From positions 3,472,001-3,536,000 of the forward strand of contig NZ_CP123620.1 of NCBI RefSeq assembly GCF_029873215.1: a stretch of 64,000 nucleotides of DNA, given 5' to 3'. Source of the DNA: Nocardioides sp. BP30. Lineage in GTDB: Bacteria > Actinomycetota > Actinomycetes > Propionibacteriales > Nocardioidaceae. A model generated the notes under the pieces. The model saw only the letters and a program-made list of their open reading frames with translations. It had not been told where the DNA came from and did not search any database. The number at the start of each line of letters is the position of its first letter. The first letter of the stretch is position 1. Of this stretch, positions 38,704-48,912 are shown in pieces. Both the position numbers and the translations under genes were made by a program.

Positions 38704-38930
38704 CGGCGCACCGTCCCGGTCAGGGTGACGCCGTCGACGTCCGGCGTCCGGCGGGGGTCGCCGTCGGTGCCGTCGGGGTCGTCGGGGTCGTCGGTGCCGT
38801 CGGGGTCGGTGTCGGCGGAATCGGAGTGGGGGTCGGGATCGGGCTCGAGGCGGGAGTCGATGGCTCCCACCAACAGGGCGAGACCAGCGAAGCTGAGCAG
38901 GGTCAGCGCCAGGTAGACGAAGTCGGACAC
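38700..38930 (-). CDS. kdpF: KdpF-like small subunit with long acidic tail
   Basis: A 76-residue product in the kdpF position. Residues 1-28 (FVYLALTLLSFAGLALLVGA) form one helix, the usual complete KdpF length. The remaining 48 residues are an Asp/Pro-rich tail (EPDPDPHSDSADTDPDG and DDPDDPDGTDGDPRR) encoded by short GTCGGG-type repeats. KdpF lies at the KdpA-lipid interface; the tail would be on the cytosolic side. TAGACC (38937-38942, minus strand) ends six bases before the GTG, so kdpF opens the operon with a leaderless start. Confidence 0.8.
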   Translation of the reverse strand: MSDFVYLALTLLSFAGLALLVGAIDSRLEPDPDPHSDSADTDPDGTDDPDDPDGTDGDPRRTPDVDGVTLTGTVRR

Positions 38931-38936
38931 GACTCA

Positions 38937-39019
38937 GGTCTAGCTCCGCCGTAGGGGCCTGCTGTGCTGCCTTGACGCTTCCTTGACGGTGCCGCTGACC
39001 GGCCTGACGCTTCCTTGAC
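38937..39019 (-). promoter_or_regulatory. kdp promoter with phased TGAC repeats (candidate KdpE site)
   Basis: A 15-base string, TGACGCTTCCTTGAC, occurs at 38973-38987 and again at 39005-39019, exactly 32 bp apart. TGAC cores fall at 38973, 38984, 38996, 39005 and 39016, about one helical turn from each other, the pattern expected for tandem OmpR-family dimers. The array ends 30 bp upstream of the -10 box TAGACC of kdpF, a position suited to activation. Confidence 0.65.
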
Positions 39020-39031
39020 CGGGGGACGGTC

Positions 39032-39937
39032 CTAGTCGTGGCCGAGCGACTCCAGGGCCGCCCGGAACCTCGCCGGGGGCGCGACCGGACGGCCGCTGGC
39101 GACATCGAAGGAGACCAGCACGATCCGGCTACGGCTGAGCACGACCGGCTTCGCGCCGCTGGCCCGATCGACGTCGTTGTCGACGATCTCGCTGTCGAAG
39201 ACCATCGACGTCGAGCCGAACCGGGCCACCCAGGTGTAGATGTCGTACGGCGCCGGCCGCAGCGAGATCGGCGCTCGGTAGGTCACCTCGGCCTGGGCCA
39301 CGACCACGCTGGGGCGCTCATCGAGACCGAAGGCCTCGGCCACCTTCGCCATCACCGCGATGCGGCTCTCCTGGAAGTACTCGAAGTACTTCACGTTGTT
39401 GACGTGGCCGTAGACGTCGACGTCGGAGAAGCGCACCTTGATCGGGTAGTGGCCCAGCTCGAGGTGGCGCGCCTCGCTGACCTCGACGCCGTGCGGGTGC
39501 AGCACGTCCTCGGGATGCAGGTAGACGCTCAGCGCCTCCCGCTCGTCGCGGCTGATCCGGCGGGGCGCCCGGTGCTCGAAGACGTACGGCGTGAGCAGCG
39601 TGGAGGCGCGCAGGTAGACGGTGCGCTGGTCGCCGTGGTCCGAGGAGTGCTCGCGGTAGACCTCGTAGGCCAGGGTGAACGAGGCCGCCCGGATCTCGGT
39701 GACCCAGACGTCGACGAACACCGGGTGGTGGTCGAAGTGAAGGGGCTCGAGGTAGGTGATCTGGTGGTTGGCCACCAGCAGGCCCTCGGCCAGGCCGTCG
39801 GTGTGCGGGCTGCGGGCGTGCACCCGCAGCATGTCCACCCGCGCCTCCTGGAGGTAGTCGGCGTAGACGACGTTGTTGACGTGGCCCAGCATGTCCAGGT
39901 CGGCCCAGCGCATCGGGCACTCGTAACGGTGTCGCAC
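39032..39937 (-). CDS. Acyl-CoA thioesterase with two hotdog domains
   Basis: A 301-residue protein made of two 4-hydroxybenzoyl-CoA-thioesterase-like halves. Each half starts with the signature: MRWADLDMLGHVNNVVYADYLQEAR, shown here only as its core WADLDMLGHVNN, and VRFSDVDVYGHVNNVKYFEYF. It would hydrolyse acyl-CoA thioesters in the cytosol; the substrate is unknown. CAGGAT at 39944-39949 (minus strand) ends six bases before the GTG, so the very long upstream extension of the frame is excluded. It is divergent from the thiolase gene, which could place both in fatty acid turnover. Confidence 0.85.
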   Translation of the reverse strand: MRHRYECPMRWADLDMLGHVNNVVYADYLQEARVDMLRVHARSPHTDGLAEGLLVANHQITYLEPLHFDHHPVFVDVWVTEIRAASFTLAYEVYREHSSDHGDQRTVYLRASTLLTPYVFEHRAPRRISRDEREALSVYLHPEDVLHPHGVEVSEARHLELGHYPIKVRFSDVDVYGHVNNVKYFEYFQESRIAVMAKVAEAFGLDERPSVVVAQAEVTYRAPISLRPAPYDIYTWVARFGSTSMVFDSEIVDNDVDRASGAKPVVLSRSRIVLVSFDVASGRPVAPPARFRAALESLGHD

Positions 39938-40043
39938 TCCTCGATCCTGCCAAACGGTTCGCGGCCCCTGTCGCCGTACCCGACAGGCGGGCACTATGGT
40001 CAGCAGAACCTGCTTCATACTCGCGAGTAACAAGGAGTGCTTC

Positions 40044-41267
40044 ATGCCCGAGGCCGTCATCGTCTCCGCTACCCGATCCCCGATCGGGCGGGCCAACAAG
40101 GGATCCCTCAAGGACTTCCGGCCCGACGACCTGGCGGCCCTGATCACCCGCGCCGCGCTGGACAAGATCCCCGCACTGGACCCCAACACCATCGACGACT
40201 ACCTCCTCGGCTGCGGCCTGCCCGGCGGTGAGTCCGGCAACAACATGGGCCGCAACGTGCCGGTCCTGCTCGGCTACGACAAGGTCCCCGGCACCACCAT
40301 CACCCGCTACTGCTCCTCCTCGGTGCAGACCACCCGGATGGCGTTCCACGCGATCAAGGCCGGCGAGGGGGACGTCTACGTCTCCGCCGGTGTCGAGACG
40401 GTCTCCCGGTTCGCCGCCGGCACCTCCGACCACATCCCCCACACCCACAACCCGCTCTTCGACGAGGCCAAGGCGAAGACCAAGCAGTACGCCGCGGGCG
40501 GCCAGGTCTGGCACGACCCCCGCGAGGACGGCCTGCTGCCCGACGTCTACATCGCGATGGGCCAGACGGCCGAGAACGTCGCGCAGCTCAAGGGCGTGAG
40601 CCGCGCCGAGCAGGACCAGTTCGCTGTGCGCTCGCAGAACCTGGCCGAGAAGGCGATCGCCGACGGGTTCTGGGCCCGCGAGATCACCCCCGTCACGCTC
40701 GCCGACGGCACCGTGGTCTCCGCCGACGACGGCCCCCGCCCCGGCGTCACCCTGGAGGCGCTGGCCGGCCTGCAGCCGGTCTTCCGCCCCGACGGCACCG
40801 TCACCGCCGGCAACTGCTGCCCGCTCAACGACGGCGCCGCCGTGGTGGTCATCACCTCCGAGGCCAAGGCTGCCGACCTCGGCCTGACCCCGCTGGCCCG
40901 GATCGTGGCGACAGGCGTCTCGGGGCTCTCTCCCGAGATCATGGGCCTGGGCCCCGTCGAGGCGTCCCAGCGTGCCCTCGCCTCGGCCGGCATGAGCATC
41001 TCCGACATCGACCTGGTCGAGATCAACGAGGCCTTCGCCGCCCAGGTGATCCCCTCGGCCCGCGAGCTGGGCCTCGACCCCTTCGACGACACCCGGTTCA
41101 ACGTCAACGGCGGCGCTATCGCCGTCGGCCATCCCTTCGGCATGACCGGCGCCCGGCTGCAGAACACCATGCTCAACAGCCTCGAGTGGCACGACAAGAC
41201 CACCGGTCTGATCACCATGTGTGTCGGCGGCGGCATGGGCATGGCCCTCATTCTCGAGCGCTGCTGA
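40044..41267 (+). CDS. Acetyl-CoA acyltransferase (thiolase)
   Basis: A 407-residue thiolase for beta-oxidation or acetoacetyl-CoA synthesis. The nucleophile is C90 in TRYCSSSVQT, with the general base in NGGAIAVGHPFGMTG and the second cysteine in TMCVGGGMGMAL. A-x-R-S-P-I-G at the N-terminus is also standard. AAGGAG lies seven bases before the ATG. It is followed by a hairpin, so it is probably monocistronic. Confidence 0.93.
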   Translation: MPEAVIVSATRSPIGRANKGSLKDFRPDDLAALITRAALDKIPALDPNTIDDYLLGCGLPGGESGNNMGRNVPVLLGYDKVPGTTITRYCSSSVQTTRMAFHAIKAGEGDVYVSAGVETVSRFAAGTSDHIPHTHNPLFDEAKAKTKQYAAGGQVWHDPREDGLLPDVYIAMGQTAENVAQLKGVSRAEQDQFAVRSQNLAEKAIADGFWAREITPVTLADGTVVSADDGPRPGVTLEALAGLQPVFRPDGTVTAGNCCPLNDGAAVVVITSEAKAADLGLTPLARIVATGVSGLSPEIMGLGPVEASQRALASAGMSISDIDLVEINEAFAAQVIPSARELGLDPFDDTRFNVNGGAIAVGHPFGMTGARLQNTMLNSLEWHDKTTGLITMCVGGGMGMALILERC

Positions 41268-41283
41268 CGCGCGGATCTCGCGA

Positions 41284-41316
41284 GTTCGGGTCCGGCGCGC
41301 GCGTGTGGACCCGAAC
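41284..41316. terminator. Hairpin after the thiolase gene
   Basis: GTTCGGGTCC (41284-41293) and GGACCCGAAC (41307-41316) form a perfect 10-bp stem around a 13-base GC-rich loop, 16 bases past the stop. Confidence 0.65.
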
Positions 41317-41355
41317 CTGATACTTCCCCGATTCAACATCTCCTAGGATCAACAC

Positions 41356-41835
41356 ATGACCGAGGAGACGCGCTGGCTCGACGCCGCACAGCAGCGGTCC
41401 TGGCGCGGACTCGTCATCGGGATGACGCTGCTCGTGGACCGCCTCGACGACGACCTGCGCCGGGGGTTCGACCTGTCCATGGCCGAGTACGAGATCATGG
41501 TGCGGCTCTCGGAGTCCGAGGGCACGCTGCGGATGGCCCAGCTGGCCAGTGCGATGGGGCACTCCCGGTCCCGGGTGACGCACACCATCGCCCGGATGGA
41601 GAAGGCCGGGCTGGTGGAGCGCCGTACGTCGCAGGTCGACGGCCGTGGTGTCGACGCGGTCCTCACCGAGCGTGGCTGGGAGGTACTGCGGGAGGCCGCT
41701 CCGCTGCATGTCCGCGGCGTGCGGGAGAACCTGGTGGACCTGGTCCCCGCCGATGACTTCGCGACGCTCGGCCGGGTGATGAACCTGGTCGCCGACCACC
41801 TGATCTCGGACCGCCCGGACATCGAGATCCGCTGA
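41356..41835 (+). CDS. MarR-family transcriptional regulator
   Basis: A 159-residue winged-helix regulator with dimerisation helices at both ends. YEIMVRLSESEGTLRMAQLA, GHSRSRVTHTIARMEKAGLV (recognition helix) and the wing RRTSQVDGRGVDAVLTERG are clear. TAGGAT (41344-41349) ends six bases before the ATG, a leaderless start. The target is unknown; the secreted ScyD-like gene starts 109 bases downstream on the same strand. Confidence 0.9.
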   Translation: MTEETRWLDAAQQRSWRGLVIGMTLLVDRLDDDLRRGFDLSMAEYEIMVRLSESEGTLRMAQLASAMGHSRSRVTHTIARMEKAGLVERRTSQVDGRGVDAVLTERGWEVLREAAPLHVRGVRENLVDLVPADDFATLGRVMNLVADHLISDRPDIEIR

Positions 41836-41944
41836 TCGGCGATACCCCCGCCAGCATGGGGCGTATACCCAGGTCGGGGGTTTCCCGGCCGATGCCTGCT
41901 GATGCAGCGTCTGGGGTGAGTCATCTTCTGCAAGGAGGCAGAGC

Positions 41945-43204
41945 ATGTCGAACATTCCCAGACTCACCACCGCTGCCGCGGTCCTCACCCTCGCAGCGGC
42001 CTCACTGATCGCCGCTCCGGCGGCCTCGGCCCACCACCCGGGCTCCCACCATGGCCATCACAGCACCCACGGTCAGGGCTGGACGGCCCCCAGCGAACAC
42101 GTGCTGGCCAGCGGCCTGCTCTCACCCCTACGCGCGGCCGTCAGCGACAACGGCACCGCCTACGTCTCGGAGAACTTCGCCGGCAAGATCGACAGGATCG
42201 GTCGCAACGGCACCAAGACCACCGTCTACACCGATCCGAACGGCTATGAGGTCGGCGGGCTGTCCACCCTGGGCCGCTACGTCGCCTTCACCGTCACCCA
42301 GAGCGTGGGCGAGGGCGAGAACCTCGACAGCTGGCTCAAGGTGCTCACGCCGTCGGGGAACGTGCGGACCATCGCCGACATCCACGCCTACGAGGCGGCG
42401 AACAATCCGGACCAGGGCACGACGTACGGTTTCCGGGACGCTGACACCTCCGACCCGGCCACCGCTGCCTGCCTGGCGAAGTGGAACACCGCCGAGAACG
42501 GCCCCGCCACCTACACCGGCCAGGTCGACTCCCACCCGTACGCCACCTACGTCCTGAACAACGGCTGGACCTATGTCGCCGACGCGGGTGCGAACGCGAT
42601 CTTCCTGGTCTCGCCGTGGGGCCAGATCAGGACCGTCGCCACGCTGCCGGCCATCCCACAGACGATCGACGCCACGACGGCGACCGGGCTGGGGCTCGAC
42701 CCCTGCTTCGTCGGCCTGACCTACTACTTCGAGCCGGTCCCGACCGACGTCGAGGTGGGCAGCAACGGCACCGTCTACGTCACCAGCCTGCCGGGCGGTC
42801 CCGAGGGCCCGCAGTCGGGTGCACGCGGGAGCGTCTTCGCCATCAGCGCCCACGCTGCCTACCACGGCAACTTCCGGCTCCACCCCGGACACCACCACGG
42901 CAACGGCTACTACGGCCACCAGGCCCGCCAGGTCGTGACGGGCCTGATGAGTCCCACCGGGTTGGCGGTCGCGCCGCACGGCACCCTGTACGTCGCCCAG
43001 CTGTTCGGCGACTCCATCGCGAAGGTGAGCATGGGCAGGTGGGGAGGCCAGATCACCGGGACCATCGCCACACCCTCCCCGGGTGAGGTCGAGTGGACAC
43101 CCCGCGGGCTCTACTTCACCAACAACGTGCTCTCCGGCACGCCCGATGATCCGCACGGCAACACCACCACGCCGATGGGTCAGCTGATCAGGTACGGCCG
43201 CTGA
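41945..43204 (+). CDS. Secreted ScyD/ScyE-family beta-propeller-like protein
   Basis: A 419-residue exported protein. After the signal peptide (ending APAASAHH) comes a histidine-rich stretch (HHPGSHHGHHSTHGQGW) that may bind metal, then repeated blades of the form G-T-x-Y-V-S/A (NGTAYVSENFAGKIDRIG, NGTVYVTSLPGGPEGPQ, HGTLYVAQLFGDSIAKV) typical of NHL-like ScyD/ScyE proteins. A second His/Gly-rich insert (HPGHHHGNGYYGHQ) lies near residue 318. The Shine-Dalgarno is strong (AAGGAGG). The cyanobacterial relatives are linked to scytonemin, but actinobacteria lack that pathway, so the function here is open. Confidence 0.75.
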   Translation: MSNIPRLTTAAAVLTLAAASLIAAPAASAHHPGSHHGHHSTHGQGWTAPSEHVLASGLLSPLRAAVSDNGTAYVSENFAGKIDRIGRNGTKTTVYTDPNGYEVGGLSTLGRYVAFTVTQSVGEGENLDSWLKVLTPSGNVRTIADIHAYEAANNPDQGTTYGFRDADTSDPATAACLAKWNTAENGPATYTGQVDSHPYATYVLNNGWTYVADAGANAIFLVSPWGQIRTVATLPAIPQTIDATTATGLGLDPCFVGLTYYFEPVPTDVEVGSNGTVYVTSLPGGPEGPQSGARGSVFAISAHAAYHGNFRLHPGHHHGNGYYGHQARQVVTGLMSPTGLAVAPHGTLYVAQLFGDSIAKVSMGRWGGQITGTIATPSPGEVEWTPRGLYFTNNVLSGTPDDPHGNTTTPMGQLIRYGR

Positions 43205-43220
43205 GCTGTCGCACATGACA

Positions 43221-43269
43221 GATCCGGCGGTGGTCCGGGGCAATCTGCGGCCCCGGCCACCGCCGGATC
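43221..43269. terminator. Long hairpin between the convergent ScyD-like and ettA genes
   Basis: GATCCGGCGGTGG pairs with CCACCGCCGGATC, with an inner CCGGGG/CCCCGG pairing, giving a roughly 19-bp interrupted stem that starts 17 bases past the ScyD-like gene. Confidence 0.7.
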
Positions 43270-43300
43270 GTGTCGTCGGTGGCGCCCGCGGGCGCTCCTG

Positions 43301-44983
<1,683 letters not shown>

Positions 44984-45061
44984 GCGGCTAGGTTAGTTGG
45001 GATCGGCCGCTGGGGCCCGATCGGGGGCTGCCGCCGGACAGCCCCCGTGTGGTGAGCGTGC

Positions 45062-45601
45062 TCAGGCGGCTCCGGCCCAGCCCGGAGCGTCGGCCAGCGG
45101 AGCGCTCCAGTCGGCCGGACGGGCCGACTCCACCGGCACCTGGCCGGGCTCCGCGCCGGGCTGGTCGCCCGGAGTCACGCCTGCCTCGCCCGCGGGGGTC
45201 GAGCCGGCCCCGGTGCGCGGCGCGCCCTCCGCAGCGACGCCCGAGGCGGTCTTGGCGAAGGTGCTGAAGCCACGGCGCAGGTCGTGCCCGACCACCGTCG
45301 CCTCGATCTCGTGGGCCACCACCTCGGCGTGGCTGGCGTTCACCCAGGTGCGGGCGTTGAGCCGGCCCTGGACGATCACCGGATCGCCCTTGCGCAGCGA
45401 CCGGGCGACGTTGTCGCCCAGCGCCCGCCACGCGCTGACCGAGTACCACTGGGTCTCGTCGTCGCGCCACTCCCCCGAGGATCGCTCGAGCTTGCGCGGG
45501 GTGACGCCGATGCGGAAGTTGGCGACGGAGTGGTCCCCGACGTTGCGCACGACGGGGGCGGCCACCACGTAGCCGTGGACGGTGATGTAGGACTCGTTCA
45601 T
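45062..45601 (-). CDS. Single-stranded DNA-binding protein-like (SSB) protein
   Basis: A 179-residue OB-fold protein. YITVHGYVVAAPVVRNVGDH, FRIGVTPRKLER, WYSVSAWRALGDNVARSLRKG and VIVQGRLNARTW follow the SSB pattern. The C-terminus is Pro/Ala/Gly-rich and ends GWAGAA, without the acidic D-D-x-P-F tip that recruits partners in the main SSB, so this looks like a second, SsbB-like copy. AAGGAG precedes the ATG. Confidence 0.85.
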   Translation of the reverse strand: MNESYITVHGYVVAAPVVRNVGDHSVANFRIGVTPRKLERSSGEWRDDETQWYSVSAWRALGDNVARSLRKGDPVIVQGRLNARTWVNASHAEVVAHEIEATVVGHDLRRGFSTFAKTASGVAAEGAPRTGAGSTPAGEAGVTPGDQPGAEPGQVPVESARPADWSAPLADAPGWAGAA

Positions 45602-45782
45602 GGTCTGGCTCCTTGTCAGGTTCAGCAGCATGCGCTGCACCAGCGAGCCTGCCGAGCAGCACCGACAGCGCCCGCCAGCCGGTCCGCTCCTGTGGATATC
45701 CCGCTCGCGAGCGCTCGCTGTGCACGAAGACCGACCGAACCCGGACCGGCCCCACCCGGCCCGCCAAACCCACCAGGACGCA

Positions 45783-45818
45783 CGAGGCGGCCGGAGCGTC
45801 ATCGCTCCGGCCGCCTCG
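45783..45818. terminator. Perfect 16-bp hairpin terminating the ABC transporter operon
   Basis: CGAGGCGGCCGGAGCG, loop tcat, then the exact complement. It lies 19 bases past the stop of the substrate-binding protein gene and within the gap upstream of ssb. Confidence 0.8.
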
Positions 45819-45836
45819 CAGCGGTGGGACGTCGGG

Positions 45837-46790
45837 TCAGGCCAGGCCGTTGGCCTTCAGCCAGTCCCCCGCCACGTCGGCGGCCTTGGGCTTGTCGGGG
45901 CCGTTGAACTTCGTGTTGAGGTCGAGCAGCGACTGGGTCGTCAGCTTGGCCGAGACGGCGTTGAGCACCGCGTCGACCTGAGCGTTGTCGTGGTCCTTGC
46001 GGATCAGCGGGACGATGTTCTGCGCTGCCACCAGGTTCTTCGGGTCGCTCAGGGTGACCAGGTGGTTCTGCGAGATCGACGGCGTCGTGGAGTAGATGTC
46101 AGCGACGTCGACCTTGCCGGAGGTCAGCGCCTTGAGGGTCGCGGGACCGCCGCTGTCGCTGATCGGGGTGAACTTGATCCCGGTGATGCCGTAGACGCTC
46201 TCCAGGCCCGGGACGCCGTACGAACGGGTCTTGAGCTCGGGGTTGCCCGCCAGCGAGAGGCCGGAGACGTTCTTGAGGTCGGCGATCGTGTGCAGGTTGT
46301 TCTTCTTGGCGAAGTCGGACGTGACGTTGTAGGAGTCCTTGTCCTCGGCCGCCGAGGGCGTCAGCGTCGTCAGCGTGTCGGGCAGCGCCGCCTTGAGCGC
46401 CGTGTCGACCTCGTCGGGCGCCGTGGCGGTCGCCTTGGGGTCGAAGTAGGTGAGCAGGTTGCCGGTGTACTCCGGGAACAGCGAGATCGAGCCGTCCTTG
46501 AGGGCGCCGATGTAGGCCTCACGCTGACCGATGTCGAGGTGGGTGGAGGCGTCGATGCCCTTGGCCTTGAGCGCCTGGGCGTAGATCTCGGCGAGGATCT
46601 CGCTCTCCCCGAAGGAGGCCGAGCCGACGACGATCGGCTGGGCCGACGAGCCAGAGGCAGCCGAGGAGGCCGACGTGTCCGAACTCGACTCCGAACCGGA
46701 GGCGGTGTTGGTCGGGTCGCTGCCGCAGGCGGCCAGCGTCAGGGTCAGACCTGAGGCGGCGGCCAGAGCGACCAGTCGGGTGACCTTCAT
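45837..46790 (-). CDS. ABC transporter substrate-binding lipoprotein, glycine betaine/osmoprotectant type
   Basis: A 317-residue OpuAC-type binding protein. The lipobox LTLTLAACGSD makes it a lipoprotein, and a Ser-rich spacer follows. VVGSASFGESEILAEIYAQ, LFPEYTGNLLTYF and VDVADIYSTTPSIS are family motifs for quaternary-amine and related ligands. The start at MKVTRLV has a Shine-Dalgarno (AAGGAAG); an ATG 18 bases upstream overlaps the permease stop as ATGA and is possible. The ligand may be glycine betaine, choline or another small osmolyte. Confidence 0.88.
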   Translation of the reverse strand: MKVTRLVALAAASGLTLTLAACGSDPTNTASGSESSSDTSASSAASGSSAQPIVVGSASFGESEILAEIYAQALKAKGIDASTHLDIGQREAYIGALKDGSISLFPEYTGNLLTYFDPKATATAPDEVDTALKAALPDTLTTLTPSAAEDKDSYNVTSDFAKKNNLHTIADLKNVSGLSLAGNPELKTRSYGVPGLESVYGITGIKFTPISDSGGPATLKALTSGKVDVADIYSTTPSISQNHLVTLSDPKNLVAAQNIVPLIRKDHDNAQVDAVLNAVSAKLTTQSLLDLNTKFNGPDKPKAADVAGDWLKANGLA

Positions 46791-46804
46791 GGTTTCTTCC
46801 TTAC

Positions 46805-47458
46805 TCATCGTTGGGTGGAGAGAGCGCGTTGGACGACGGCGAACACGCCGTCGAGGACGAGGGCGAGCACCACGATGACGACAGAACCCGCAACCATCTG
46901 CGGATAATCCCGAACCGCGAGTCCGTCGATGAGGTAGCGCCCGAGGCCACCCAATCCTGGGTACGCCGCGACGGTCGCCGTGGCAATGACCTGCAGCACA
47001 GCCGCCCGCACCCCGCCGATGATCAGGGGCAGGGCGAGCGGCACCTCGACCTTGCCGAGGACCTGCCACTCGGTCATCCCGATGGCGCGCGCGGCATCGA
47101 TGGTGGCGCGGTCGACGGCCTCCAGCCCGGCGTAAGCGCCGGCGAGCAGCGGCGGGATGGCGAGCACCACCAGCGCGATCGTCGGCGGCGCGAGCCCGAT
47201 GCCACGCCACAGCACCATCAGCACCACCAGGCCGAGCGTCGGCAGCGCTCGCAGCGCGCCCGTCAGCGCGATCGCGAGCCCGCGCAGCCGACCGGTATGG
47301 CCGATCCACAGCCCCAGCGGGATCGCGATGGCGGAGGCGATCACGACGGTGAGCGAGGTGTAGCCCAGGTGTTGCGCGATCCGGTGCGGGAAGCCGTCGT
47401 CACCGTGCCAGTGGGAACCGTCGGTGAGCCAGGAGATGCCCTCGGAGAACGCGCTCAT
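46805..47458 (-). CDS. ABC transporter permease, OpuCB/ProW type
   Basis: A 217-residue inner-membrane permease with about six helices. The EAA-type loop IDAARAIGMTEWQVLGKVEVPLAL is present in its core form ARAIGMTEWQVLGKVEVPLA. It pairs with the second permease encoded just upstream, overlapping it by ATGA. Together they form the channel for the osmoprotectant-type importer. Confidence 0.9.
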   Translation of the reverse strand: MSAFSEGISWLTDGSHWHGDDGFPHRIAQHLGYTSLTVVIASAIAIPLGLWIGHTGRLRGLAIALTGALRALPTLGLVVLMVLWRGIGLAPPTIALVVLAIPPLLAGAYAGLEAVDRATIDAARAIGMTEWQVLGKVEVPLALPLIIGGVRAAVLQVIATATVAAYPGLGGLGRYLIDGLAVRDYPQMVAGSVVIVVLALVLDGVFAVVQRALSTQR

Positions 47459-48099
47459 CGGGCGCTCCTGACCCGCAGCCACGGCATCGCCAGCCGGCCG
47501 ATGAGCACCCAGAGCAGGTCGAGCAGCAGGGCGAGCACGACCACGCAGATGATGCCGATGATGATCTCGGTGGTGAAGTAGCGCTGGAAGCCGTCGGTGA
47601 ACAGCGAGCCGAGGTTGCTCACCCCGATGAGCGGCGAGATGGTCACCAGGCTGACGGTGCTGACCGAGGCGACCCGGACGCCGGCGAGCAGCACCGGGCC
47701 GGCCAGGGGCAGCTCGACCTGGAGGATCCGCTGCCAGGTGGAGTAGCCGCTGGCCCGGGCCGCGTCGACGACGGACTCCGAGACGCTGCCGAACGCGCCG
47801 GCGGCGGTCCCGACCAGCAGCGCGACGGCGTAGATCGTCAGCACGATCAACACGTTCTTCGGATCGAGGAAGGAGGTGCCGAGCAGGCCGGGGAGGATCA
47901 CCAGCAACGGCAGCGAGGGAATGGTGTAGAGGACGCTGGCCAGGCTCAGCAGCGCCTTGCCGCCGATGCGCCAGCGCCGCGCGGCGTACCCGATCGGGAG
48001 GGCGATGACGAAGCCCAGCACCACCGGGATCACCGACAGCCACAGGTGGCGCCAGGCCAGCCCGCGGATGTAGGAGAAGTTGTCGAAGAACCAGGTCAC
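47455..48099 (-). CDS. ABC transporter permease, OpuCD/ProW type
   Basis: A 214-residue permease with about six helices and the coupling loop VDAARASGYSTWQRILQVEL. The GTG start overlaps the ATPase stop (GTGA). Length and layout match the second permease in OpuC/Egt-type systems. Confidence 0.9.
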   Translation of the reverse strand: MTWFFDNFSYIRGLAWRHLWLSVIPVVLGFVIALPIGYAARRWRIGGKALLSLASVLYTIPSLPLLVILPGLLGTSFLDPKNVLIVLTIYAVALLVGTAAGAFGSVSESVVDAARASGYSTWQRILQVELPLAGPVLLAGVRVASVSTVSLVTISPLIGVSNLGSLFTDGFQRYFTTEIIIGIICVVVLALLLDLLWVLIGRLAMPWLRVRSAR

Positions 48100-48905
48100 G
48101 CCAGCACACCGGTCGCGCGGCCGTCGGAGTCGATCACCACACGCTGGCCGTCGACCTCCTCGATCCGCAAGGTACGCCGGCCCTTGTCCAGGCCGACGAA
48201 GCTGCGCACGAAGTCGTCCGCGGGCGAGGCGAGGATCTCCTTCGGCGTGCCGACCTGGGCGATCTCTCCGCCCTTGCGCAGGATGACGACCTGGTCGCCG
48301 AGGAGGAAGGCCTCCTCGATGTCGTGGGTGACGAAGACGATCGTCTTGTCCAGGTCGCTCTGCAGGCGGTGCAGCTCCTGCTGCAGCTCGGCGCGGACGA
48401 TCGGGTCCACCGCGCCGAACGGCTCGTCCATCAGCAGGATGTTGGGGTCGGAGACCAGCCCGCGCGCGACTCCGACGCGCTGCTGCTGGCCGCCGGAGAG
48501 CTGCCCGGGATAGCGGCCGGCGAGCGCCGGGTCGAGTCCGACGGTCTCCAGGGCGGCCAGCGCGCGGCTGCGCGCCTCGCGCCGGCCGACGCCACCCAGC
48601 CGCAGCGGCGTGGCGACGTTGTCGACCACCTTGCGGTGCGGGAGCAGGCCGGCGTGCTGCATCACGTAGCCGATCGAGCGACGCAGCTCGACGGGGTTGC
48701 GGGTGGCGACGTCGACGTCGTCGATGAGCACCTGGCCGCGGGAGGGGTCGACCATCCGGTTGACCATCCGCAGCAGGGTGGTCTTGCCGCACCCGGAGGA
48801 GCCGACGAAGACGGTGGTCGTGCGGGAGGGCAGGACGAGGCTGAAGTCGCGGACCGCCTCGGCACCGCCGGCGAAGGTCTTCCCGACGGATCGGTACTCG
48901 ATCAT
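48096..48905 (-). CDS. ABC transporter ATP-binding protein, OpuCA/ProV type
   Basis: A 269-residue ATPase with Walker A GSSGCGKTT, Q-loop VMQHAG, signature LSGGQQQR and Walker B ILLMDEPFGAVD. The C-terminus is short and lacks the CBS pair that senses ionic strength in OpuA/OpuCA, so activity may not be gated by osmolarity in that way. The gene begins seven bases after the cysteine dioxygenase-rhodanese gene, and CATGAT (48912-48917, minus strand) provides a possible own leaderless promoter. Confidence 0.9.
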   Translation of the reverse strand: MIEYRSVGKTFAGGAEAVRDFSLVLPSRTTTVFVGSSGCGKTTLLRMVNRMVDPSRGQVLIDDVDVATRNPVELRRSIGYVMQHAGLLPHRKVVDNVATPLRLGGVGRREARSRALAALETVGLDPALAGRYPGQLSGGQQQRVGVARGLVSDPNILLMDEPFGAVDPIVRAELQQELHRLQSDLDKTIVFVTHDIEEAFLLGDQVVILRKGGEIAQVGTPKEILASPADDFVRSFVGLDKGRRTLRIEEVDGQRVVIDSDGRATGVLA

Positions 48906-48912
48906 GCGGTCA

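Noticed and set aside
41836..41944. Long stem in the MarR to ScyD-like gap
   Set aside because: ATACCCCCG and CGGGGGTTT can pair, but the stem is heavily interrupted. I could not support it as a terminator or riboswitch.
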